Assembly (NCBI GenBank): GCA_013298625.1
Contig: JAAFIF010000039.1
Location: forward strand, 1-52,919
Reading direction: 5' to 3'
DNA length: 52,919 nucleotides
Source: Myxococcales bacterium
GTDB lineage: Bacteria > Myxococcota_A > Polyangia > Polyangiales > Ga0077539
Part shown: positions 31,012-39,601 of the stretch, piece by piece
Layout: every line of letters starts with the position of its first letter
How positions within the stretch are numbered: position 1 is the first letter of the stretch
Notes under the pieces: generated by a model
What the model was told of the DNA's origin: nothing
Seen by the model: the letters and a program-made list of their open reading frames with translations, nothing else
Database searches by the model: none
Program-made: the position numbers and the translations under genes

Positions 31012-32364
31012 TCAGCGCTTCTTCTTCGGCGCCGCGGGCGGGGCGAGCGCGAGCTCGATCAGCGTGCGGCGCGACTTGGACGTGTCGGCGCGCTCGATGA
31101 TGGCGCGCAGCGCGGCGCGGCTCTTCTTGGTGCCGAGCCTCGCGAGCCACGCGGCTGCGCTGCGCGCGCGGGCCGACGAGGGCGGCTCTCGCTCGAGCGC
31201 TTCGACGAGCAGCGCGGGCATCGCCTCGGTGTCTTCGGCGCTGCGCTGCCAGCGCGACAACAGCGCGTCGATCGCCGACGAGTGCGCGACCTCTGGGGCG
31301 AGCAGCGTCCGCGCGAGCGCGAGCAGCCACGCCTCGCTGAGCTGGTTGTCGCTGAGCTCGAGCGTCGCGCGCACGATCGCTGTGGTGTTTGCGCGGACGC
31401 TGGCGGCCCGGCAGAGGCCGTCGAGGACGCGCTGCTTCTCTGCGACGCGCGCGCGACCCACCACGCGAAGCGCCTTCTTCGCCGCAGGCAACACGGCCTC
31501 GGGGGGCCCTGCGTCGAGCGCGGCTTCGAGCCTCGCGACGAGCCGCTCTTCGCGGTCTGCGTTGGGGCCCTCGGTCGCGAGCGCGGCGCGCGCCTCGAGC
31601 TCTGCGGCGAGCGCTTCGAGCAGGGCGTCGTCAACGCTGAGCGCGGTGAGGGCGGGGCATTCGTCCGCTTCGAAGCCCGCTTTCGCCAGCATTTTGCGCA
31701 GCGAGAGCACCAGCGCGTCGCGCTTGCTCGCGTCGGAGTCGCCCGTCACCACGATGATGGGCGGCGGCAGTCCGAGCGCGGACCACTCGATGAGCAGCGG
31801 GCCGCGCACGGTGGCGATTCCATCGGTCGCGCTCTGAAAGTAGACCGCGGCGATCCACGGCTGCGACGGGTCGATCCGCGCGCTCTTGATGCTCGTGTGC
31901 CGCACGAGCACGAACTCGTGCTTCGGTCCCGGCATCGTCTGGTCGACGAAGAGCGACTCGGGGCCTCGGTAGGGCCCCGTGAAGAGCACACGCACCCGTG
32001 GTCTTCCGAGGGGATCACGGGCGCGCTCGACGACGGGCGCCTCGGTTGTGTCTGGCTTCTTGCGCTTCTTGTTGGCGGCGGTGATCGCCGCGACGCGGGC
32101 GCGGGCGAGCGCGTCGATGGCCGCGCGACCCACGAACTCGAGCGGGTCGCGGTCGAGCAGCCGTACGACCGCTTCAGCGTCGAGGTCGACCGCGCAGCGC
32201 ACGTGCATGTTCTTCGACGCTCCGCGGCCAGGGACGCCCTCGACCGTGGTGAACACGCCGCTGCTCACGCACGGCTCGTCCATCGCGAGCGCGACGCCGC
32301 AGCGACGGCAGGGCAAGCGCTCGGTCGGCGGCGTCGCGAACTCGAGAAAGAGCTCCCAGTACAT
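31012..32364 (-). CDS. Zinc-finger protein with C-terminal helical repeats, unknown function
   Basis: 450 residues, apparently cytoplasmic. The N-terminus has CRRCGVALAMDEPC near residue 19 and MHVRCAVDLDAEAV near 53: a CxxC plus HxxC arrangement resembling the PARP-type zinc finger that reads DNA breaks. Residues 115-215 contain a possible Rossmann-like block (RVRVLFTGPYRGPESLFVDQ, PPIIVVTGDSDASKRDALVL). Residues 230-440 are Ala/Leu/Glu-rich helices, probably HEAT-like, ending in a basic tail (PAAPKKKR). I recognise no named family; nucleic-acid binding is a guess from the finger and the basic tail. It starts close to the lipoprotein gene upstream on the same strand. Confidence 0.8.
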   Translation of the reverse strand: MYWELFLEFATPPTERLPCRRCGVALAMDEPCVSSGVFTTVEGVPGRGASKNMHVRCAVDLDAEAVVRLLDRDPLEFVGRAAIDALARARVAAITAANKKRKKPDTTEAPVVERARDPLGRPRVRVLFTGPYRGPESLFVDQTMPGPKHEFVLVRHTSIKSARIDPSQPWIAAVYFQSATDGIATVRGPLLIEWSALGLPPPIIVVTGDSDASKRDALVLSLRKMLAKAGFEADECPALTALSVDDALLEALAAELEARAALATEGPNADREERLVARLEAALDAGPPEAVLPAAKKALRVVGRARVAEKQRVLDGLCRAASVRANTTAIVRATLELSDNQLSEAWLLALARTLLAPEVAHSSAIDALLSRWQRSAEDTEAMPALLVEALEREPPSSARARSAAAWLARLGTKKSRAALRAIIERADTSKSRRTLIELALAPPAAPKKKR

Positions 32365-32373
32365 CGCCCGCGC

Positions 32374-32874
32374 TCAGCAGCCGTACGCGTCGATGCGACA
32401 CGTGCCTTGGACGCACACGCTGTCGACCTCGCCGTCGCGGCACGGGCGAACGGGGCGCGCCACGGGGCGTCGCACCCGCCGCGACGAAACCGCGCGCAGA
32501 GGGTTGAGCTGCCACGAGCAGTCTCTCCACGTGCGGCACGGGACGGCGTCGGACGCGGGCGCAGTCGCATGGCGTCGAAGCGTGCACGCTCCTTGGTCGC
32601 AGCGGCAGTCTCCGGGCGGGGGTCTGCTCTCGGCGCACGCGACGGGTTGTCGCGGACCTCCGAGGACACAAGCGGTGGGCATGCACGAGTCGTCCCAGCC
32701 GCATTCTTCGTCGCGACTGCACCGCGCGGACGCGTCGCGCGTCGCGGTGGTCGACGCGTCGCGCGTCGGTGTGATCGAGGCGTCGGGCCTCGGACGGGGC
32801 TGAGCGTCGGCGCGCGCGACGCATCCGGCCAGCAGCGATGCGACGGTGAGCGAGAGAGCGGCGTTGCGGAGCAT
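32374..32874 (-). CDS. Cys-rich lipoprotein
   Basis: 166 residues. The lipoprotein signal is LSLTVASLLAGC followed by VARAD. A Pro/Arg/Thr linker leads to a Cys-rich body: CSRDEECGWDDSC, CVLGG, CAESRPPPGDCRCDQGAC, CRTWRDCSW and CVQGTCRIDAYGC. The spacing resembles small disulfide-bonded (EGF/Notch-like) units common in myxobacterial surface proteins. An envelope location is well supported; partner and function are not. Confidence 0.78.
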   Translation of the reverse strand: MLRNAALSLTVASLLAGCVARADAQPRPRPDASITPTRDASTTATRDASARCSRDEECGWDDSCMPTACVLGGPRQPVACAESRPPPGDCRCDQGACTLRRHATAPASDAVPCRTWRDCSWQLNPLRAVSSRRVRRPVARPVRPCRDGEVDSVCVQGTCRIDAYGC

Positions 32875-33051
32875 TCCTACCAGTGTAGCCGCTCGACGCT
32901 TCTGCGCGAAGTCGCGCGCAGCCGCCGGAGTCTGCGGCGCTGCTCGCGTCAGCGCTCGCTGCGGTGAGCGAGAAGGTCATCGCGCGCTCGAAAATGTGGG
33001 CGCACAGGGCGGGGCCTGCCGTCGAGCGACGGTGTTGATTGGGTGAACAAG

Positions 33052-33065
33052 TCTACTTTAGTAGA
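33052..33065. promoter_or_regulatory. Perfect inverted repeat TCTACT-TT-AGTAGA upstream of cysE
   Basis: 6-2-6 palindrome in a short AT-rich island (33034-33085), 45 bp before the cysE ATG at 33110. A TTGATT element lies at 33035-33040. Operator for a dimeric regulator is the simplest reading; the regulator is unknown. Confidence 0.45.
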
Positions 33066-33109
33066 GGTGATGTTGATTTTACTGACGGCTCGTGTCAGCT
33101 CTCTTGTCG

Positions 33110-34042
33110 ATGACTACGCCACAACCTCAGCCGCCCATCGCGCTCGGCGACGCCGCCGAGGCGCAGAGTCCCTCCCTCGTTCCGTCGCTGGTCGACGCGC
33201 TGCGCGCCGCGCGCGCTGCAGGGCCGCGGCCGAGCCCCGAGGTGCCCTCGAAGCGCGAGGTCGAGTCGCTGTTCGACCTGCTGCGCGCGGTGCTGTTTCC
33301 CACGGTGTTCGGCGACGCCGCGCTCGAAGAGTCCGCGGTGGACTACTTCGTCGGACAGCGGCTCGACCTCGCGCTGCGCGCGCTCACCGCGCAAGTGCAG
33401 CGCGCGCTGCGCTTCGTCGGTGACGGCGCCGTCGCCGAGCGAACCGCCCGCGCGGTGACCGGATTTGCCAGCGAATTGCCTGCGATCCGCCGCGCCATCG
33501 ACCAGGACGTGCTCGCCGCGTTCGACGGCGATCCCGCGGCGCGCAGCGCCGACGAGGTCCTGCTCTGCTACCCCGGCATCACCGCGATCACGGCGTATCG
33601 CATCGCGCACGCGCTCTGGACGCGAGACGTCCCGTTGATCCCACGGATCATCAGCGAGCTCGCGCACAGCCGCACCGGCATCGACATTCACCCTGGAGCG
33701 AAGATCGGCGCGCGCTTCTTCATCGACCACGGAACGGGGGTGGTGATCGGCGAGACGAGCCGCATCGGCGACCGGGTCCGCATCTACCAGGGCGTGACGC
33801 TCGGCGCGAAGAACCTCGCCGCCGACGCCGACGGCCACGTGCGCAAGCAGTACGACAGGCACCCCATCCTCGAGGACGACGTCGTCGTCTACTCGGGCGC
33901 GACCATCCTCGGACGCATCACCATCGGCAGCGGGTCGACCATCGGAGGCAACGTCTGGCTCACTCGATCGGTGCCGCAAAACAGCAGCATTTCGCAGGCT
34001 CGCGCGCGCAGCGAGGCGTTCGACGACGGCGCAGGCATCTAG
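33110..34042 (+). CDS. cysE: Serine O-acetyltransferase
   Basis: 310 residues from ATG 33110 (GTG 33092 is the other possible start; neither has a clear ribosome site). It makes O-acetylserine from serine and acetyl-CoA, the first committed step of cysteine synthesis. The long helical N-terminal domain ends near CYPGITAITAYRIAHALW. The left-handed beta-helix shows hexapeptide repeats: GIDIHPGAKIG, FFIDHGTGVVIGET with the catalytic His/Asp pair, GVTLGAK, HPILEDDVVVYSGATILG and STIGGNVWL. The N-terminus is extended compared with E. coli, like the EpsC group. A palindrome upstream suggests specific regulation. Confidence 0.94.
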   Translation: MTTPQPQPPIALGDAAEAQSPSLVPSLVDALRAARAAGPRPSPEVPSKREVESLFDLLRAVLFPTVFGDAALEESAVDYFVGQRLDLALRALTAQVQRALRFVGDGAVAERTARAVTGFASELPAIRRAIDQDVLAAFDGDPAARSADEVLLCYPGITAITAYRIAHALWTRDVPLIPRIISELAHSRTGIDIHPGAKIGARFFIDHGTGVVIGETSRIGDRVRIYQGVTLGAKNLAADADGHVRKQYDRHPILEDDVVVYSGATILGRITIGSGSTIGGNVWLTRSVPQNSSISQARARSEAFDDGAGI

Positions 34043-34059
34043 CTACGGATGGTGAGAGT

Positions 34060-34075
34060 GTTCACTATAATGAAC
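34060..34075. promoter_or_regulatory. Inverted repeat GTTCAC-TATA-ATGAAC with embedded TATAAT
   Basis: Arms GTTCA/TGAAC around a central TATA; only the innermost arm pair is mismatched (C/A). TATAAT at 34066-34071 could be the -10 of the HAD-like gene at 34167, but the position 17 nt upstream (CTACGG) is not a -35, so activation or an alternative sigma factor may be needed. Confidence 0.45.
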
Positions 34076-34166
34076 GTCGCGGCTGATCTGGTAGAGGTGC
34101 TCGTGCCCGGCGCGCTCTGTTCGCGCGCTGCGGATGGCGCGCAGCGAACAAGAAGAGAGTGCTGCC

Positions 34167-34919
34167 ATGACGACCAAGCGTGCCCTTGAATCGATGGTGT
34201 TTCGGCCCCGACCCCGCACCCAGGGACGAGCGATCTTGCTCGAGCTCGAAGGGGTGCTCGTCGCGCAGCGATGGATTCGCGTCGCCCTTTCGTCTGCGAC
34301 GCGCGCGGCGATTCCTGAGTTCATCGAGCGCCGGTCGCGCGAGGCGGATGTCGCGGATCTCTTGCACGACGTTCGACTCTCGATCCCTCGCCCGAGCTTG
34401 ACCGACGCCGCGCTGCTCACGGCGCTGGACCGCTGGACCGCTGAAGATCGCCCGCACCCCGCGCTGCGCGCGCTGCACTCGCTCGTGTGGGAGGAGCTGT
34501 TCGCGGCCGGCAAGCTCTCGGTTCCGGTGCTTCCCGACGCCGCGTCGGCGCTGCTGCGCTGGCGCAGCGAAGGACGCGAGCTCTTCGTCTACTCGTCTCG
34601 CCCTGCTCGTGCGCTAGCGCTGTTGCTCGCGCGCAGCACCAGCGGCGGGCTCGACAAGGGCGTGCGTGGCTTCTTCGAAGCCGACCCGATCGAGCGCCGC
34701 GAGCCCGATTTCGTCCGCTCGATCGCGCGCCGCGCGAACATCGACGTCGAGTCGTTGCTCGTCCTCGCAGAGTCGTCGCGCGATCTCACCGCCGCCGCGA
34801 TCGCAGGCGCGACCGTCATGCAGGTCCTGCGCGGCGAGGCTCGCTCGGACGGCGAGTACTTCTGGACCCGCGCGGTCGACACGATCGAGTTCGCGTCCGA
34901 GCAGCTCGCCGCGTCGTAG
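34167..34919 (+). CDS. Degenerate HAD-superfamily protein related to enolase-phosphatase E1 (MtnC)
   Basis: 250 residues from ATG 34167, chosen for the purine-rich AAGAGAG upstream; ATG 34134 is the alternative. The layout follows MtnC of the methionine salvage pathway: an opening ILLELEGVLVAQRWI, a helical cap (ATRAAIPEFIERRS), VLPDAASALLRWRSEGRELF, VYSSRP and LVLAESSRDLTAAAIAG. The nucleophile Asp of the MtnC DIEGT motif is Glu here (34242-34244) and the metal-binding Asp of the late LSD motif is also Glu (34770-34772). Both losses argue against normal phosphatase activity. No other methionine-salvage gene is nearby. It may have a regulatory or altered role. Confidence 0.72.
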   Translation: MTTKRALESMVFRPRPRTQGRAILLELEGVLVAQRWIRVALSSATRAAIPEFIERRSREADVADLLHDVRLSIPRPSLTDAALLTALDRWTAEDRPHPALRALHSLVWEELFAAGKLSVPVLPDAASALLRWRSEGRELFVYSSRPARALALLLARSTSGGLDKGVRGFFEADPIERREPDFVRSIARRANIDVESLLVLAESSRDLTAAAIAGATVMQVLRGEARSDGEYFWTRAVDTIEFASEQLAAS

Positions 34920-34926
34920 CCTCCCT

Positions 34927-34959
34927 CGCTCACCGCCCGCGCACGTGCATCGCGAGCGG
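34927..34959 (+). repeat. 33-bp direct repeat, copy 1 (displaced 3' end of a kinase gene)
   Basis: Identical over 33 bp to 37787-37819, where the sequence is the last codons and stop of the Ser/Thr kinase gene (minus strand, ending LAMHVRGR-stop). Here it lies in the 135-bp gap after the HAD-like gene and has no kinase gene attached. Confidence 0.85.
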
Positions 34960-35054
34960 AGGCCATCGAACGCAGCGCTGGACCGTGGGAATCGAGGCCG
35001 TGACCCGCTCGCGGCTGTTGGTGGCGTGGACTGCTTTGTGTTCTTATCTAGCGG

Positions 35055-37772
35055 ATGTCTCGCTCCTCTGTTCGGCGCTCTGTCTCGGCGCGCTGCATGG
35101 TCCAGCTCGCTTCGTTGGCGGCGTGCGCTTTCTCGGTCTCTTGTCGAGTTCGACCGACACAAGTCACGCTGCTGTTGGACAGCAATGCGGATCGCGACCG
35201 ACGGCTCGAGCTGTCGTTCGTGGCGCTCGAGGGGACACACTCCATCGATGATGTTCGCAACGCTCAGGGCTCGATCGAGCGCCTGAACAACCGAGGTCGA
35301 GCGCTGTTTCCCGGGAGCGTGAGCGTCGTCCCGAAAGCGGGCGGGGCGCGCTCTGGCGTCGTGACCGTGCTCGCGGTGCTCGACGCTCCCGAGCAAAGCG
35401 GACTGCCCGCGTTTCGAATCGAGCGCCTGCAGCGAGTCTCGCTCATCGAACACGTGCCGCAACAAGCGCGGATTTTCTTCAACGTTCAGTGCTCGACTCC
35501 CACGACGGGCTGCACCAGCGTCGCGCCCGAGCAGTGCACGTTGTCGCAGCGGTGCGTCGAGCGCGGCGAAACATGCGGAGACGAGGGGGTCTGCACGTCG
35601 GTCGACCTTCCCACGGTCCCGGTTCCGCCTGAGGTTCCGCTGGACGCCACGGTCGATGCGCCGACTCGACTCGATGCAGCGATGGACCGCGATCTACCGG
35701 ACACCCCGGACGCGTTCGCTCCGTTCGACTCGCAAGCGCGCGACGATGGAGGCGCATCGGACGCGTTCGACGCGGCCGATGTGCGCGATGCCTCCGTCGG
35801 CGCGGACGCCCTCGACGTCGCTGTCCGCGCGGACGCTCTCGACGCCGCGGACGTGAGGGACGTCCTCGCCGTGACCGATGCGAGAGACGTCCTCGACGTC
35901 GCCGACGTGCGGGACGTGGTCGACGTCACCATGTCCTGCAGCATGGCGACCTCGCACATGGTCGGCGCCGGGTGCGTGGCCAACGGCGGCGTTCGCCCGA
36001 TTCTGCCAGTGTCGCTCGGGGACTCGACGCTGCGGCGTCCGACGCTTCGCTTCGCGCTCCCGTCCGGCGCGGACGGCGCCGTCATCGATCTGTGCCGCGA
36101 TCGAGCGTGCTCCAGCGTGATCGAGACCTTGCGCGTGACAGGGACAGCCGCGCGCCCAACGGCATCGTTGCCCGCGTCGACTGTCGTGTTCTGGCGCGGA
36201 AGAGCGCGAGTCGGAGCGGTCGAAGACACCGTCGCGAACAACGGGCCGACGTGGCTCTTTCACACACCGGCGCGGGACAATTCGGGCGCGATCGACTCGA
36301 GCTACAACGCACACCTCGACGTCAACGGCGACGGCTTCGACGACGTCATCGTCGGCGACCGCAACGCAAGGACGGCGGTGTTTCACGGCACGGCGACGGG
36401 GCTCGCCGCCACCGCCGCTCGCACGATTGCCGGCGGAATCCCTGGTGATCGACACCCCGCGAGCGTGGCGCGCGCTGGCGACGTCAACGGCGATGGATAC
36501 GGGGACGTGATCGTCGGATCACCGGGCGCTGCTCCCGGAGGCCGCGCCTTCGCTGGCTCGATCACCGTGTATCTCGGCGGGCCTTTGGGGCTCACCGACG
36601 TCGGCGCGCGCACGATCGACGGAGCCACCGCAGGCACAGAGTTCGGCCGGTCCGTCGCGAGCGCCGGCGATGTCAACGGCGACGGATTCGCGGACCTCGT
36701 CGTGGGCGCGCCGCTCGCTTCGGGCGGCAACGGAGCAGCGAACGTGTTTCATGGCAGCGCTCTCGGAGTCAGCGCGTCTCCCGCCGCTACGCTCCTCGGG
36801 CCCTCGAACGCGCTGTTGGGCTCGTCCGTCGCCAGCGCAGGAGACGTCAACGGAGACGGCTTCACGGACGTCGTGGTCGGGCTGCCCCTGGCCGCTCGCA
36901 GCTCCTTCTTTCCCGGCGCGGTGAGGGTGTACCACGGCAGTCTTTCGGGGATCACGAACTCCCCCAATCGCACGCTCGAAGGACCGCTCAGCACGAGCGG
37001 CGAGCTCGGAGCCTCCGTCGCGAGCGCCGGAGACATCGACGGCGACGGCTACGCAGACATCATCGCCGGAGCGCCCGAATCCAGCCCGGGCGGGTTGGCA
37101 GGCGCAGGAATGGTGATCGTCAGTCACGGCAGCGCCTCAGGGATCAGCAGCTCGTACCAGGCCATTTCTGGCGTCGCGACGATCGACTTTTTCGGCAACG
37201 CTGTCGCCAGCGCTGGCGACGTCAACGGAGATGGCTTCTCCGACGTGCTCTTCGCAGCGTTTCAGGCGGATGCGAGCGGGCGAGAAGATGCGGGAGTGGT
37301 GCGGTTGTACCTCGGCAGAGCGTCGGGGCTGGCAGCGGTCGCCAGCACCACCCTCGAAGGACCAGCGGCCTTCGCTGAATTCGGCCAAGCCGTCGCGGGG
37401 GCAGGAGACATCAACCGCGATGGGTTCGCGGACATCGTCATCGGGGCTCCGCCTGCGTCCCCGGGAGGGCGAGTCGGGGCAGGGACCGCGAGCGTATTTC
37501 ATGGCGGCGTCTCGGGCATCCCCCTGACCGCAACACGAGCGATCAATGGCGCGAACGCCGGCGAACTCCTCGGCTTCACGCTCGCCAGCGCCGACACCGC
37601 TGTCGAACGATCGTTGCACGCGCGTGTGAGGCTGAGTTCGATCGGTGCGCTCGGCGGTCGATCCGCTTCAGGCACGACGCGCTCGCCGGCTTGTCGACGA
37701 CTTCCGCGATCGTCCGCGCTGCCCGCGGCTGCATCCTGCGCCCCTCAGGACTCGGTGCGGCGCCCTCGCTAG
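35055..37772 (+). CDS. FG-GAP repeat lipoprotein, probably with a disrupted C-terminus
   Basis: 905 residues. The signal region ends near FSVSC (lipobox-like). Residues 35-140 form a strand-rich domain, followed by a Cys-containing loop (CSTPTTGCTSVAPEQC), a VDA/DAADVRD-rich linker and, from about residue 415, seven FG-GAP units with calcium loops of type GDVNGDGFADLVVGAP. Such repeats build integrin-like beta-propellers on secreted proteins. An eighth unit starts as LLGFTLASAD but then changes to an Arg/Ser-rich sequence with no calcium loop (from about 37590 to the TAG), so the 3' end appears replaced. No MYXO-CTERM tail is present. The gene lies between two copies of a 33-bp repeat. Confidence 0.82.
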   Translation: MSRSSVRRSVSARCMVQLASLAACAFSVSCRVRPTQVTLLLDSNADRDRRLELSFVALEGTHSIDDVRNAQGSIERLNNRGRALFPGSVSVVPKAGGARSGVVTVLAVLDAPEQSGLPAFRIERLQRVSLIEHVPQQARIFFNVQCSTPTTGCTSVAPEQCTLSQRCVERGETCGDEGVCTSVDLPTVPVPPEVPLDATVDAPTRLDAAMDRDLPDTPDAFAPFDSQARDDGGASDAFDAADVRDASVGADALDVAVRADALDAADVRDVLAVTDARDVLDVADVRDVVDVTMSCSMATSHMVGAGCVANGGVRPILPVSLGDSTLRRPTLRFALPSGADGAVIDLCRDRACSSVIETLRVTGTAARPTASLPASTVVFWRGRARVGAVEDTVANNGPTWLFHTPARDNSGAIDSSYNAHLDVNGDGFDDVIVGDRNARTAVFHGTATGLAATAARTIAGGIPGDRHPASVARAGDVNGDGYGDVIVGSPGAAPGGRAFAGSITVYLGGPLGLTDVGARTIDGATAGTEFGRSVASAGDVNGDGFADLVVGAPLASGGNGAANVFHGSALGVSASPAATLLGPSNALLGSSVASAGDVNGDGFTDVVVGLPLAARSSFFPGAVRVYHGSLSGITNSPNRTLEGPLSTSGELGASVASAGDIDGDGYADIIAGAPESSPGGLAGAGMVIVSHGSASGISSSYQAISGVATIDFFGNAVASAGDVNGDGFSDVLFAAFQADASGREDAGVVRLYLGRASGLAAVASTTLEGPAAFAEFGQAVAGAGDINRDGFADIVIGAPPASPGGRVGAGTASVFHGGVSGIPLTATRAINGANAGELLGFTLASADTAVERSLHARVRLSSIGALGGRSASGTTRSPACRRLPRSSALPAAASCAPQDSVRRPR

Positions 37773-37786
37773 CCCGCTGCTGCGCC

Positions 37787-37819
37787 CGCTCACCGCCCGC
37801 GCACGTGCATCGCGAGCGG
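37787..37819 (-). repeat. 33-bp direct repeat, copy 2 (genuine 3' end of the kinase gene)
   Basis: Identical to 34927-34959, 2,860 bp away in the same orientation. It covers the kinase stop codon (37790-37792) and the codons before it. Confidence 0.85.
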
Positions 37820-39601
37820 CAGCCGAAAGGTGACAGCCTCTGCCATCGGCGCGAACCGCGTCGCGCGCGCGACTCCCAACACGCACGCGCCCACCGCGCT
37901 CTGCTCGGCCTCCGCGGGGACGAGCCTCGCGTCGCGCACCGCGCCGCTCGCGTCGAGCGCGAGCCGGATCGCCTCGATGTCCGTCGCGCTCGCCTCGTGG
38001 TGATCGCGCACGCACCCTTCGATCGCCGCGCGATTGCGCGCGAACTGCGCGGTCAACCGCGCCGCTTGATCTCGGCTCGCCGCCGCTCGCGGAGGCTCCG
38101 TCGCGCTCGCCTCTCGCTCGATCGCGCTCGCGTCGCTCGCCTCGATGACTGCTGCGTCGGGATGGACGTTGTCGTTCGCCGCGGCGCCTGCGTTGGCCTC
38201 GACGACGACGAAGCCCTGCTGCGCGCTGGTCGTCTGCGATCGGTAGAGCACCAGCCCCGCGGCGCCCAGAGCAGCCACCGCGGCGAGCACCGCGGCCCAC
38301 GCGGCCAGCGCGAGGCCTCCGCCCTTGTTCGCCGGCTCTTCGGGGCGGGGCGACTCGGTCGTCGCTGCGCCGATCGTGCTGGAATTCGTGGGATGACTTG
38401 ATTCTGTGTGCGCTGTCACCTTCGGCGCGCTCGCCGACGTCCCCTGCTCTCGCGGCGCGGCGTCGTCGCGCAGCGCGACCGGCGCGCGCTTGGGTCGCAC
38501 CTCGGGCAGCGTCGCGCGCTGCTCTTGCGCGTTCGGCGAGGCGGGGTCGACCGCGGTGATCGACGGGCGCGGCGTCGGCTCGCTCTGCCAGGCGTGGGCG
38601 AGGGTGCGCAGGTCGTAGCCGCCCATCGCGTCGACGAGCTTGGGGTCGAAGAAGTCTTGTCGAAGCTGCGCCACCAGCGCCTCTCGCACGCGCTGCGGGT
38701 CCGCGCCGCGCGCCGCGCGCAGGGCCGCGGCGAACTCTTGCGCTGTCGCGAAGCGCAGCGAGGGGACCTTCTCGAGCGCGTGCTCGATCACCGCGGCGAG
38801 CTCGCTCGACACGTCTGCGCGCACCGCGTCGAGCCGCGAGGGGCGGTGCTTGACCACGTTGACGAGCGTGGCCGAGAGGTCGTCTGCGGCGAACTCGTTG
38901 CGGCCCACCAGCAGCTCGTGGAGCATCACCGCCGCGGAGTACACGTCGCTGTTGGCGGTCGGTGGATCGCCCGCGAGCACCTCGGGCGCGAGAAACGCGA
39001 ACTTGCCTTTGATCGTCGGGCCGTCGGGGCCTTCGGCCGAGCGCTCGTGCTCGAGCCGCGCGATGCCGAAGTCGAGCAGCTTCACGTGGCCGTCGGTGCT
39101 GAGCATCACGTTGGAGGGCGTGACGTCGCGGTGGATGACTGTCGCTGCGCTGCCGTCTTGCGCGGTGAGCCCGTGCGCGTAGGCGAGCGCCTCGAGCACG
39201 TCGAGCACGATCTGCACCGCGAATTGCACGGGAAACTCCCTGCCGTTCGCGCGCATGAACTTCGCCCACCGCCCCAGCGTGTACCCCTCGACGTACTCGA
39301 GCACGAGCAGGTACTGCGACCCCTCGCGGTTGAAATCGATCGCTTGAACGATGTTCGGATGGCTCAAGTGCGCCATCACCTGCGCCTCGCGCACGAACAT
39401 CCGAAGCATCTCGTCGCTCGTGTCCGTCCCCAGCCGCTTGACCACGACGGGCTTCACGAAGCCCTTCGCGCCGAGCGTGCGCGCGAGGTAGAGCACGCCC
39501 ATCCCGCCCCGCGCGAGGGGCCGCAGGACCTCGAAGCGTCCGAGCACCGTGCGACCGATGAGCGGGTCGTTGGCGAGCAGGTGTTCGACGCGGTCGTTCA
39601 T
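37790..39601 (-). CDS. Membrane Ser/Thr kinase with AgmX/PglI-like C-terminal domain
   Basis: 603 residues; ATG 39601 overlaps the FecR-like gene stop (ATGA). Kinase domain at residues 22-290: ARGGMGVLYLAR glycine loop, Lys in VVVKRLG, catalytic VIHRDVTPSNVML, metal site LLDFGIARLE and FLAPEVLAG. A Pro/Ala/Thr-rich juxtamembrane stretch precedes one membrane helix near 430-455 (LALAAWAAVLAAVAALGAAG). The periplasmic C-terminus (AAIEGCVRDHHEASATDIEA, GAVRDARLVP, ATRFAP) resembles the TonB-like AgmX/PglI domain found in myxobacterial gliding-associated proteins. It would link envelope state to cytoplasmic phosphorylation. It is the third gene of a tightly overlapping operon. Confidence 0.92.
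   Translation of the reverse strand: MNDRVEHLLANDPLIGRTVLGRFEVLRPLARGGMGVLYLARTLGAKGFVKPVVVKRLGTDTSDEMLRMFVREAQVMAHLSHPNIVQAIDFNREGSQYLLVLEYVEGYTLGRWAKFMRANGREFPVQFAVQIVLDVLEALAYAHGLTAQDGSAATVIHRDVTPSNVMLSTDGHVKLLDFGIARLEHERSAEGPDGPTIKGKFAFLAPEVLAGDPPTANSDVYSAAVMLHELLVGRNEFAADDLSATLVNVVKHRPSRLDAVRADVSSELAAVIEHALEKVPSLRFATAQEFAAALRAARGADPQRVREALVAQLRQDFFDPKLVDAMGGYDLRTLAHAWQSEPTPRPSITAVDPASPNAQEQRATLPEVRPKRAPVALRDDAAPREQGTSASAPKVTAHTESSHPTNSSTIGAATTESPRPEEPANKGGGLALAAWAAVLAAVAALGAAGLVLYRSQTTSAQQGFVVVEANAGAAANDNVHPDAAVIEASDASAIEREASATEPPRAAASRDQAARLTAQFARNRAAIEGCVRDHHEASATDIEAIRLALDASGAVRDARLVPAEAEQSAVGACVLGVARATRFAPMAEAVTFRLPLAMHVRGR

Noticed and set aside
33043..33423. Small open frame beginning MNKSTLVEVMLILL and overlapping cysE
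   Set aside because: It becomes an Arg-rich shadow of cysE after about 30 codons. The hydrophobic start comes from the AT-rich operator region. A short leader peptide cannot be excluded but has no support.
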